Assembly (NCBI GenBank): GCA_964617875.1
Contig: CAZUAI010000011.1
Location: 26,222 to 90,221, forward strand
DNA: 64,000 bases
Reading direction: 5' to 3'
Source: CAZMVY01 sp964617875
GTDB lineage: Bacteria; Planctomycetota; Phycisphaerae; UBA1845; PWPN01
The notes below the pieces were generated by a model. It did not search any database. It saw only the letters and a program-made list of their open reading frames with translations, and was not told the origin of the DNA. Each line of letters starts with the position of its first letter. Positions within the stretch are counted from its first letter, which is position 1. The translations under genes and the position numbers were made by a program. Shown in pieces: positions 56,137 to 64,000 of the stretch.

Positions 56137-56613
56137 TCAGGGCATGACGAACTCGTACTCCGGGTGCCGGATGGTCAGCACGGGGCACGGGGCCTTGCGG
56201 ACCACCTTCTCGGCCGTTCCCCCGAGGAGCATCTGCTGAATGCCGCCCCGTCCGTGCGTGGCGATGACAATCAGGCTGACCTTCGCATCGCGGGCGTACT
56301 GGATGATCTCGACGAAGGGCCGGCCGATCACCACCTTCGTAATGACCGGGACGCCGCAGTCGGCCAGGTGCCTGCCGACAAAGGCGTTCATCTGCTCCTG
56401 GGCGCTCTGGAGCATTTCCTCCGCGCTGGGGCCGATGGGCAGTCCCTCGCCGCTCATGCCCATCCAGTACTGGTAGGCCTCGTCCACCACGTGGAGGCAA
56501 TGCAGTTCGGCCTTGTACTCCGTGGCAAACGACCTGGCATAGGGCAGGGCGTGGAGCGAGTGCTCCGAGAAGTCGGTCGCGTACAGGATCCTGACAAGGT
56601 TGATCATGGCCAT
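56137..56613 (-). CDS. Universal stress protein (UspA family)
   Basis: 158 residues. N-terminal RILYATDFSEHSLHALPYA, helix-strand alternation, and the C-terminal nucleotide motif ATHGRGGIQQMLLGGTAEKV then PCPVLTIRHP, the G-x2-G-x9-G-S/T pattern of ATP-binding Usp proteins. Start at 56613 or 56607. Cytoplasmic stress-related dimer; exact role unknown. Confidence 0.93.
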   Translation of the reverse strand: MAMINLVRILYATDFSEHSLHALPYARSFATEYKAELHCLHVVDEAYQYWMGMSGEGLPIGPSAEEMLQSAQEQMNAFVGRHLADCGVPVITKVVIGRPFVEIIQYARDAKVSLIVIATHGRGGIQQMLLGGTAEKVVRKAPCPVLTIRHPEYEFVMP

Positions 56614-56724
56614 GACCTCCCGCCGGATTCCCCACCGTCTTTTACAATACGCATCCGCAGCGCCGTTTCAACTGCGGAATGAAGGTTGACAGGCCCCCCC
56701 CGCTTCGATACGGTTGAAGCCGCT

Positions 56725-57855
56725 ATGATCGATACCCGCAGACCGCTTCTCGCCGCTTTTGTGCTGGCGGCACTTTGCCTGCCGGCCGGGGCCCAGGCCC
56801 CCGCACCAGCCGCCTCCGCCCCGGCCAATGAGCTGATCCCCCTTCGGTCGCGGGTGCCCACGGATGCCGACCGGCAGGCGATCATCCGATGGATCGACAG
56901 GCAGATTCAAACCGCCAGCGCCGAGCCGCACGACCTGGCGGCGTTTCGCAAGGCGTTCCTCGGCGAGTTCCGGGCCGCCGGGGCGACGGAGAACTACAAG
57001 AACACGTTCGCGGACCTGGCGGCGGAGGCATTCGCGAAGGCGATCGCGGATCCCAACAACGGGCAGGGCCGGGGCGGCCTGCTGTGTGCGATGATGCTTT
57101 CGCTCCTGAGCGACATGAAGCGGCCGAGTTCGGTGCCGTCGGCCCTCGCGGGGCTGTCGCACAAGATGGCGATTCTGCGGAACCAGGCCGCCCGGTGCAT
57201 CGCCCAGGTGGGGGACAAGATCCCGGCGGCCGATCTGCCGCGGGTGGTCGATGCGGTGGAGGCCGCCGCCGTCAAAGAGACCAGCGGCGTCGTCCTCCGC
57301 AGCCTGTACGAAGCCCTGCCGTCGAAGAACAGGGAAGACACCGCGAAGCGGATCACGCAGATCCTCAAGGCGAGGCTGGCGGCCTACCAGAACCGCGACC
57401 TCCGCGCCTGCGCGGGCGACGCCGCGGCCGCGGCCGTTCTGGCGGCCCCCGCCGGACTGCCGGCCGAGACGCAACGGCTCGCCGTACAACGGCTGGCCGA
57501 GATCCTGACCGCGGCGACGCTGAACTACCTCGACCTCGCCGCCACCGCCGCCGAGGGCGGCCCGCCGCACCCTGACGCCCACAATCTCGAACTGGTCATC
57601 GACAGCGTCGAGCGGGCGCTGACGAGCGTCACGAAGCGCGGGGCCGACGCGCCGAGCATCACGGCGAAGATGAAGACCGCGGGCGCGAACCGTCTGGACA
57701 ACATGCGGTCGGAGCTGAATCGCTGGATCGGCACGGGACAAGCGCCGGGGATCCTGAACGCGGCTCCGTTCGGCCTGCCCGCGGGCCTGCCCGACGTCAA
57801 GCTCGCTCCCTCGCCTGCGACGCACGCGGCGGCCCCGTCGCCGGCCGTAAGATAA
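56725..57855 (+). CDS. Secreted HEAT-like helical protein, unassigned
   Basis: 376 residues from ATG 56725. Signal peptide RRPLLAAFVLAALCLPAGAQ. The body is almost entirely alpha-helical with regularly spaced repeats (AFRKAFLGEFRAAGATENYK; VDAVEAAAVKETSGVVLRSL), resembling HEAT or ARM-type solenoids, and ends in an Ala/Pro tail. No catalytic motif. Probably periplasmic scaffold or adaptor; function unknown. Confidence 0.7.
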   Translation: MIDTRRPLLAAFVLAALCLPAGAQAPAPAASAPANELIPLRSRVPTDADRQAIIRWIDRQIQTASAEPHDLAAFRKAFLGEFRAAGATENYKNTFADLAAEAFAKAIADPNNGQGRGGLLCAMMLSLLSDMKRPSSVPSALAGLSHKMAILRNQAARCIAQVGDKIPAADLPRVVDAVEAAAVKETSGVVLRSLYEALPSKNREDTAKRITQILKARLAAYQNRDLRACAGDAAAAAVLAAPAGLPAETQRLAVQRLAEILTAATLNYLDLAATAAEGGPPHPDAHNLELVIDSVERALTSVTKRGADAPSITAKMKTAGANRLDNMRSELNRWIGTGQAPGILNAAPFGLPAGLPDVKLAPSPATHAAAPSPAVR

Positions 57856-57929
57856 ACCCACTCCGGATCCGTCCACGGATTATCAGACGTAGCGCGCAAG
57901 CCGAAAGCTGCTGACGACCTGAAGGGCCG

Positions 57930-58120
57930 GATTTTTCGAGAGTGTAGCAACATTACAGAGTTCTCGCCGTCGCGATCGGCGGATATCGAGCCGCTTTTCG
58001 CGTGGTTCGCGTATTTCGCGGTCCCCAAACAGAATCGAACCGCGAAACACGCGGAATACGCGAAAGCCGGCCGGAATACCACGGGATCACTCTGTAATGA
58101 TGCTACAGTCTCGATTTTTC
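57930..58120. mobile_element. MITE-like element with 24-bp inverted ends and 8-bp flanking repeats
   Basis: Inverted ends 57938-57961 and 58089-58112 pair at 22 of 24 positions (core TGTAGCA...CATTACAGAGT). They are flanked by perfect direct repeats GATTTTTC at 57930-57937 and 58113-58120, as expected for a target duplication. Inside, a second inverted pair (57996-58022 with 58039-58065, 23 of 27) of TTCGCG units makes the 175-bp body nearly palindromic. No frame inside. This occupies most of the gap between 57856 and 58288. Confidence 0.75.
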
Positions 58121-58288
58121 TTGTCGTTCGCACGCCGTTTCGGTACATTGAGCGGAACAGAGCGAAGGGCCTCTTACGGTTCGCGCACAACCGTAGCGGG
58201 CTGCAGGATCGTTGTGTGGATCCCTGAACATCCCGTTGATGATAGAGAGTAGTCTGTGCGCTCGAAGCGATGTTTTGGAGAACAAGCG

Positions 58289-61200
58289 ATGTCGGCAAGA
58301 ACCAGCTTGTCTGGCTGTGACCCTGTGTGCGTTCGCGCGCGCCTGGCGAAGCGTCGGCGCGGCGCCGGATTCGCCGCGCTGCTGACGGGGATTTCTCTGA
58401 TCGGGCTGATCGGCTCGTGTACCGTCGATCTCGATGCGATCCTAAATCCGCCGAGCCCGGAGCGGACCGCGCCCGAACCCGCGCTGCGGATCTCGCCCGC
58501 GCGCGGCCCGGTGCTGGGCCGCACGAAGGTCACAATCGTGGGCACGGACGCGCCGGCGTTCGGCGCCGGCACGCAAGTGCTGTTCGGGGCGTTCCTCGCA
58601 TCGGATCTCGAGGTTGTGGACAGCCGTACGATCCGCGTCATGACGCCGCCTTAGGCCGCCGGGGCGGTCGATGTTGTCGTGCGCGCGGACGGCGGCGAAA
58701 GCGTGACCCTGGCGGACGGGTTCGAATACGTCGGGATGGACAACGCGGACGGGGAAATCCTGGAGCAGATCGAGGCGCAGTTCCCCGGCCAGCCGAGCGT
58801 GGTGAGCGCCGTCGCCACAAGCAACACGAGCGTGCGGGTCACGTTCAGCGAGCCCGTCCGCAGGGAGGCGACCGATCCGTCGAACTACAGCATCGTGGTG
58901 GCGGGCGGCGGGGTTCTGCTCGTGGACAAGTCGAAGACGCCGATCCTGAGCCCCGGCCAGACGGTCGTGGACATTTTCACGCTCTCGCAGGCCGCGGTGC
59001 TCTACCAGCTGACCGCCACGGGGATTCACGACCTGGCCGGCAACCCGATTGCCCCGCCGGACATGCTGGTCAATCCGGCGGAGGCGACCTTCACGGGGAT
59101 CGCGCCGGCCAGGATCGACGAGCACACCGACACGGACGGCGACGGCCTGGCCGACTGGTTCGAGATGGCGGGCTGGACGGTGACGGTCGAGCTGGCCAAC
59201 GACGTGCGGAGGCAGGCCCTCGTGACCAGCGATCCCTACAACGCCGACACGGACGGCGACGGGATCCCGGACCTCGAGGAACTGATCCGCTCGACGAATC
59301 CGCGCACGAGCGACACGGACGCAGACGGCGTGTCGGACGCGGACGAGATTTACGCATGGCGCAGCAACCCGTGCGACCAGGACAGCGACGACGACGGGCT
59401 GGCGGACGGGACGGAACTGGCGCTCGGGACATCGTCCATCCTGGCTGACACGGACGGGGACCAGCTGAAGGACGCGGAGGAGCTGTTCCGGCGCAACCGC
59501 AATCCGCGGATCGCGGACCTTCCGAAGATGGCGGTGACGGTCGGCGAGATGAGCCTGGCGCTGGACGAGCGTTACACGTACACCGACCAGCTCGGCCAGG
59601 AACGGCAGGTGCAGGAGTCGTGCAGCGCGACGCTGCAGCGGGACGTGAGTTCGTCGAGTTCGCAGACCTGCTCGGACACGCTGGCCTACCACGTCGGGGC
59701 GAAGGTGACGGGCAAGACGGGCTGGGAGGTCGGCTCGAAGGAGCAGAAGTGGACGGGCGAAATCGGGGGGGAGATCAGCGGGGGCTTCTCGCGGGAGACG
59801 ACGAACGCCAGCACCGTTCAGTCCAGCCAGCAGGCGTCTCGCGCCTACAACGAGGCGATCAACCGCATTTCGCAGTTCTCGTCGATCCGGGGAATCACGC
59901 GGGAGACGGTCGGGGCGCGGCTTGCCGGCTCGGTCACCATCGGCGCGGCCGGCGACATCGCCTTCCGGGTGTCGAACCTCGAGATCTCGGTCCTGCAGCA
60001 GGATCCCCGGGACCGCTCGAAGCTGCTGCCCATCGCGACGCTGGCCCCCAAACAGCCCGACGCGACGTACAGCGTCGGCCCGCTGGCCCCGCAGATCGGC
60101 CCGCTCGTGTTCGAGAACACCAGCATCTTCCCCAGCATGGTGGAGGAGCTGATGAAAGACCCGCGCGCCGTGCTGTTCAAGGTGGCAAACTTCGACATCA
60201 CCGACGAGCTGGGCCGCAACTTCGCGTTCAGCAGCCAGGAGGTCGCCGAGCGGACGGCCATCCTCACGATCGACTACGGCAACGGGCAGAACGAGACGTA
60301 CCGCATCGCGACGGCGAGCCGGTTCGACGCGCAGGGGCGATCGCTGGGGATCCGCATGAGCGACGCGATGCGGGCCATCGGGCTGTCGGCGGCGCCGGGC
60401 GAAGACGTCGAACTCGGCCGCGTGGACGACCCGTCCGACCCGCGCCCGAAGCCGACGGACGCCGGGATCCAGTCGAGCTTCGGCATGCGGACGATCACGG
60501 CGGCGGACGAGGACGGGAAGGCCGTTCCGGTCCGCGTCGTCACGCGCATCCGGGGCGTGCAGGACGATTTCGACCGGGCGGCCGTCGAGCCGAACAAGGC
60601 GAACGACGGAGCGTTCTGGACGACCTTCGCCTCGGTGCGCAACAGCCGGGGCGCCGCCGACTCCGTGGTCCGCATCGGGACGCACTTCGACGAGGCGCGG
60701 CTGCGCGCGGGCGAGTCCTATTTCCTCGCGTTCGTGAAGGACACGGACCGCGACGGGCTCACCTCGCTGGAGGAGTTCTTCTCCGGCAGCAGCGACGACC
60801 GTACTGACACCGACCGCGACGGCCTGGGCGACTACCTTGAGTCGCGGGGCCAGTGGAACGGCGACGGTCTCGGGGCGTGGTTTGTGTACACGGACCGCAA
60901 GCCCGGCGGCTACCGCGCGTATGCGGCCCCGTACATGACGGACAGCGACGAAGACGGCCTGACGGACGACGTCGAGTACGCCCTGTGCCGTTACCGCTAC
61001 AACGCGGAGGGCGGCGTGCCGGCCGGCGCCTTCGCCACGCAGACGATCACGAGCACCGGGGCAACCTGGGACGTCGATCCGAAGGATCTGCCCGATGTGT
61101 TTGCGCCCGGCAACGGATTGGCGAAGGACTGGCACAAGCAGCTCGATCCGGCGACCGGTCTGCCGCGGCAGTTCCCGGTGAACCGGGCGTCGCTCGACCC

Positions 61201-62530
61201 GCGCAAGATGGACACCGACGAGGACGGCATCCGCGATGCCGACGAGGTCAACGGGTACACCGTCGATCTGTTCGACGACGACCCGACGGATGGCATCAGG
61301 CGGCGCGTCTTCGTCCGCAGCGACCCGCTGAACTCGGACACCGACGGCGACGGGCTGCCCGACGGCATGGAGCGTCAGTTCGGCACGAACCCGGCCTCGC
61401 CGGACAGCGGGGCGGTGTTCGATGACGACCTGGACGGGCTGCCGAACCGCGTCGAGGAGACCGGCTGGCTGGTCATGATCAACGGCACCGAGCGGCGCGT
61501 GTTCTCGAACCCGCAGGATCCGGACAGCGACGACGACGGCCTCCCGGACTACGTGGAGTGGGTGCTGGGCACCAGCCCATGGTACTACGAAGGCCAGACG
61601 GTGGATCCGAACCTCGCCGCGCCGGGCTACGACACGGACGGGGACGGGCTGAGCGACCACGAGGAGTGGGACGGCACGATTCCTCCACAGAAGCGGGACA
61701 AGATCAATTACTGCAAGCTGGTGGCGAACTGCGCCGGCTACGCCGCCGCCCCCAACCCGACCCGGACAGACCCCGCCAGGGCCGACACCGATGAAGACGG
61801 CCTCCGCGACGGGGCGGAACTGGCGGGCCGGATGATCCAGGTCGCCGGACAGGCCGCCTATCGCGTGACCAGCGATCCCCTGGTCCGCGACACGGACCAC
61901 GACGGCCTGTCGGACGGCGAGGAACAGGCGCTGGGGACCGACCCCAACAAGCCCGACACGGACGGCGACGACACGCTCGACCTTGTGGAGCGGGACCAGA
62001 CCGACAGCTACGGCAAACGCCGCAATCCATTGGCGCGCGATCAGCGTGTCACGATCTCCTGGGACGGCTTCGGCCTGCACGTGAAGCCGGGGACGCCAAG
62101 GCCACCTTCCGACATGGCGTTTGGCCTTGACCTGGGGATCCGGCGTCTCGCCGTGATGCCCCCGTTGGTTCACTGGGGCACGACGGCAGACACCGTGGCC
62201 GGACTGCCGGACTGCGTTAGTTCCGGATGGCCGTCGATCTGTACGATCGACTGCAGCGGATCGAAGAGGGTGTGGATATGGAACGACTGGCTCACGTTCG
62301 GCAACGGGTTGGCGCGCTCGTTCGTCATGGCCTACGGCGACGCGTTTTATGTCCACGGCGATCTGGAGATCTACGCCGGTTGCGGGACGATGGCCGGTCT
62401 CGAGCTGAAGACCGAACAGCCGTACACCGTACCGATCGCGGGGCCGATCCAGTACTTCGAACTCAAGTACCAGCCCGATCTGAGCAAGGAGGACAAGTTC
62501 TACTTCATGGGCCGGATTCTCGTGGACTGA
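58289..62530 (+). pseudogene. Large TSP3-repeat lipoprotein with protective-antigen-like region, interrupted by TAG
   Basis: Translation from ATG 58289 (GGAG upstream) gives a lipoprotein signal (LLTGISLIGLIGSC) and an IPT/TIG domain broken at 58652-58654 by TAG; the same frame then continues to 62530 (1413 codons in all). The TIG domain resumes cleanly after the stop (AAGAVDVVVRADGGESVTLA). Next come an SbsA-like Ig segment (VRVTFSEPVRREATDPSNYS) and several TSP3/EF-like calcium loops (DTDGDGIPDLEE). A region of about 250 residues resembles the pore-forming part of anthrax protective antigen (GGEISGGFSRETTNASTVQS), followed by more TSP3 loops and a C-terminal beta domain. TAG is a normal stop elsewhere here, so the gene is read as a recent pseudogene or an assembly error. 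Confidence 0.8.
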
Positions 62531-62535
62531 CGGAC

Positions 62536-63948
62536 ATGATCGTGAGAACGATGATCCTCGCATGGGTCGTGCTGGCGGCCGGAGGGTGTGCGCCGGCAAG
62601 CGACGTCCCGGGCGCCGTGCCGTCGGACGTGAACGATGCGGCCGCGAAAGCGCCGGCGTCCGACGCCGCCAAGGACGCCGAGGACGAGGAGCGCAGGCGC
62701 ATCGCCGTCTGGCTTCAGGTGGACACCGATCACGACGGGCTGACGAACGGGATCGAACTCGAGTTCGGCCTGAACCCGGAGGACCCCACGGACGGTCCGG
62801 ACCGGGACGGCGACGGAATCCCCAACACGGCGGATACCGACATCGACGGGGACGGGATCCCCAATTCCACGGACGTGGACATCGACGGCGACGGCATCGA
62901 CAACTCGTTCGACCCCGACACCGACGGCGACATGATCCCGGATCGCATGGACACGGATGACGACGGGGACGGTGTCCGCGACCGGTGGGACTGGGACGCC
63001 GACTGGGACGGCGACGACGACAACAAAGAGAAGGACAAGAAGAAAGGCGACGACGACGATGACAAGGAAGAGGAGGACAGGAAGCTCAACGAGGCCGGGG
63101 CGAAGATGGCGGAATGGGTGGAGAGCGTCTTCGGAACGCCGGAGCCGCCCGAGAGCGAGGAGCTGAAGGCCAAATACCACGAGATGGCGACGTGGGTGGA
63201 TCAGACGTTCGGGGGCGGCGACGTCCGTCCGCCGGAACCACAGGCGCTCAGCGAGCCCCTGCGGCGTTTCGGAGCGATGATCTCGCAACTGGCCGCCCGC
63301 GGCGAGAGCGGCGACACCAGGGTCCTCCAGGAGATGCGCTGGCTCCTGATGACGATGCCGCTCAAGACCGGGCAGATCGCGGTCCAGCGCGACAGCACCG
63401 AGACCCGTCTGGTGATCGAGATGGTGTCCGACCGCTACCTGGGGGGCGACGACGAGTCGAGGGCGGCCGTGGGCGCCATGGTCGATCGGCTGGCGGCCTC
63501 CGGGAACCTGAAGGCCGACATCAGCGACGCGCTCGACGTGCTGTTCCAGCAGGCGCTCCTGATCGCGAATCCGCAGGGCCGGAACGCCCTGGCCGACCTG
63601 GACTCGCGGATCGCCGGCGTGGTCCGGATCGTGGACAGCAGCGGCCTGAAGGACGCGACGCTGGCGACGGGCTCGGACGCGATCCGCAGGTTGGCCGGGA
63701 TGCGCGGCGAGGGCACGCTCGACGAGAAGGTTGACGCCCTCGTGCGGGTGGCGGGGGCGATCGAGGAGAAGCCCGCGGTGGGCGAACTCGTGGGGAAGCT
63801 CGAGGAACTGACCCAGGCGCTGGACAAGCGATATGGCCGGTGGAGCTGGGACGCGATGGCCGATGCGCTCGAAAGCGCTCCGGACATCGAGGACGGCATC
63901 GACGCCGAGGTGATCGAACACGTCGTAAACGAGGTCGGCGGGTCGTAG
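62536..63948 (+). CDS. TSP3-repeat lipoprotein
   Basis: 470 residues, starting five bases after the preceding frame. Signal MILAWVVLAAGGC with lipid Cys at about residue 18. Residues about 60-150 are thrombospondin-type-3 calcium loops (DTDHDGLTNGIE, DRDGDGIPNTAD, DTDGDMIPDRMD), then an acidic low-complexity run (DDDNKEKDKKKGDDDDDKEE). The remaining 280 residues are helical (GAMISQLAARGESGDTRVLQ; VDALVRVAGAIEEKPAVGEL). Probably a surface partner of the upstream large protein. Function unknown. Confidence 0.8.
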   Translation: MIVRTMILAWVVLAAGGCAPASDVPGAVPSDVNDAAAKAPASDAAKDAEDEERRRIAVWLQVDTDHDGLTNGIELEFGLNPEDPTDGPDRDGDGIPNTADTDIDGDGIPNSTDVDIDGDGIDNSFDPDTDGDMIPDRMDTDDDGDGVRDRWDWDADWDGDDDNKEKDKKKGDDDDDKEEEDRKLNEAGAKMAEWVESVFGTPEPPESEELKAKYHEMATWVDQTFGGGDVRPPEPQALSEPLRRFGAMISQLAARGESGDTRVLQEMRWLLMTMPLKTGQIAVQRDSTETRLVIEMVSDRYLGGDDESRAAVGAMVDRLAASGNLKADISDALDVLFQQALLIANPQGRNALADLDSRIAGVVRIVDSSGLKDATLATGSDAIRRLAGMRGEGTLDEKVDALVRVAGAIEEKPAVGELVGKLEELTQALDKRYGRWSWDAMADALESAPDIEDGIDAEVIEHVVNEVGGS

Positions 63949-63981
63949 CCCAACCTTCGCACGCGGCCGGCGTCAAAGCGG

Positions 63982-63997
63982 CTGGCGATAGCGCCAG
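63982..63997 (+). terminator. Candidate terminator after the TSP3 lipoprotein
   Basis: A perfect 6-bp stem CTGGCG-atag-CGCCAG lies 33 bases after the stop; the window ends before any T run could be seen. Confidence 0.4.
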
Positions 63998-64000
63998 GGC

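Noticed and set aside
58652..58654. Genetic code change or pyrrolysine at TAG
   Set aside because: Genes ending at 15410, 17755, 26120, 36435 and 38691 all end with TAG, and no pyl genes are present.
58442..62599. 1385-residue minus-strand frame opposite the TSP3 protein
   Set aside because: It is the complement of repeated Asp-rich TSP3 codons (Val/Arg-rich reading) and has no motif of its own.

Overview
This is a GC-rich, densely coded bacterial chromosome segment with no plasmid, phage or CRISPR signature. The gene content points to Planctomycetota, most likely a Phycisphaerae-like lineage. The evidence is a secreted SBBP-repeat protein ending in a double dockerin-like motif (DFDRDCDVDLSDF), a Ser/Thr kinase, FHA and ECF sigma signalling cluster, a groEL-groES-groEL locus, many large secreted or lipoprotein carbohydrate-active proteins, and a ParA-type ATPase with a glycogen-binding tail. 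Lineage is inferred from gene families; no 16S gene is present. TAG is used as an ordinary stop by several genes (for example those ending at 15410, 17755, 26120, 36435 and 38691), so the standard code applies.

Layout. 1-150: start of a truncated secreted protein. 348-14625: carbohydrate and metabolic block with a GalM-like lipoprotein, a fused ThiD2-ThiE, three secreted glycosidase-like proteins, an asparagine synthetase, a SpoIIE-type phosphatase, a RuvC-like nuclease and a GH106-like lipoprotein. 14778-17755: membrane proteins (MarC, two overlapping CNNM/CorC-type proteins). 17977-26120: ADP-ribosylglycohydrolase-like lipoprotein, GNAT acetyltransferase, a decayed golvesin/dockerin gene and a 1570-residue secreted protein built from two related halves. 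26133-32293: ParA-CBM fusion, glycosyltransferase, a small membrane protein, RsmJ and the SBBP/dockerin protein. 32840-39050: proteostasis block (GroEL1-GroES-GroEL2, DnaJ, GrpE, FmdB-like, YacG). 39200-47247: multi-span membrane protein, tRNA-Pro(TGG), PrmC, GT-C glycosyltransferase, ABC-F ATPase and a TlpA-like thioredoxin. 47696-54493: FHA protein, TM2-bearing Ser/Thr kinase, two related small membrane proteins and an ECF sigma factor with a zinc-motif tail, all on one strand. 54906-63948: lipoproteins, a universal stress protein, a MITE-like element, and a large TSP3-repeat protein with an anthrax protective-antigen-like region broken by one in-frame TAG, followed at once by a TSP3 lipoprotein.

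The genes fit a free-living heterotroph that degrades complex glycans, displays large calcium-binding surface proteins and uses kinase and sigma-factor signalling. The most unusual material is small-scale. Palindromic repeats sit in frame inside asnB and rsmJ, and repeats supply the end of one membrane protein and probably the start of the ECF sigma factor. A 175-bp MITE-like element has 8-bp flanking direct repeats. The toxin-like gene carries an amber codon in the middle of an IPT/TIG domain.
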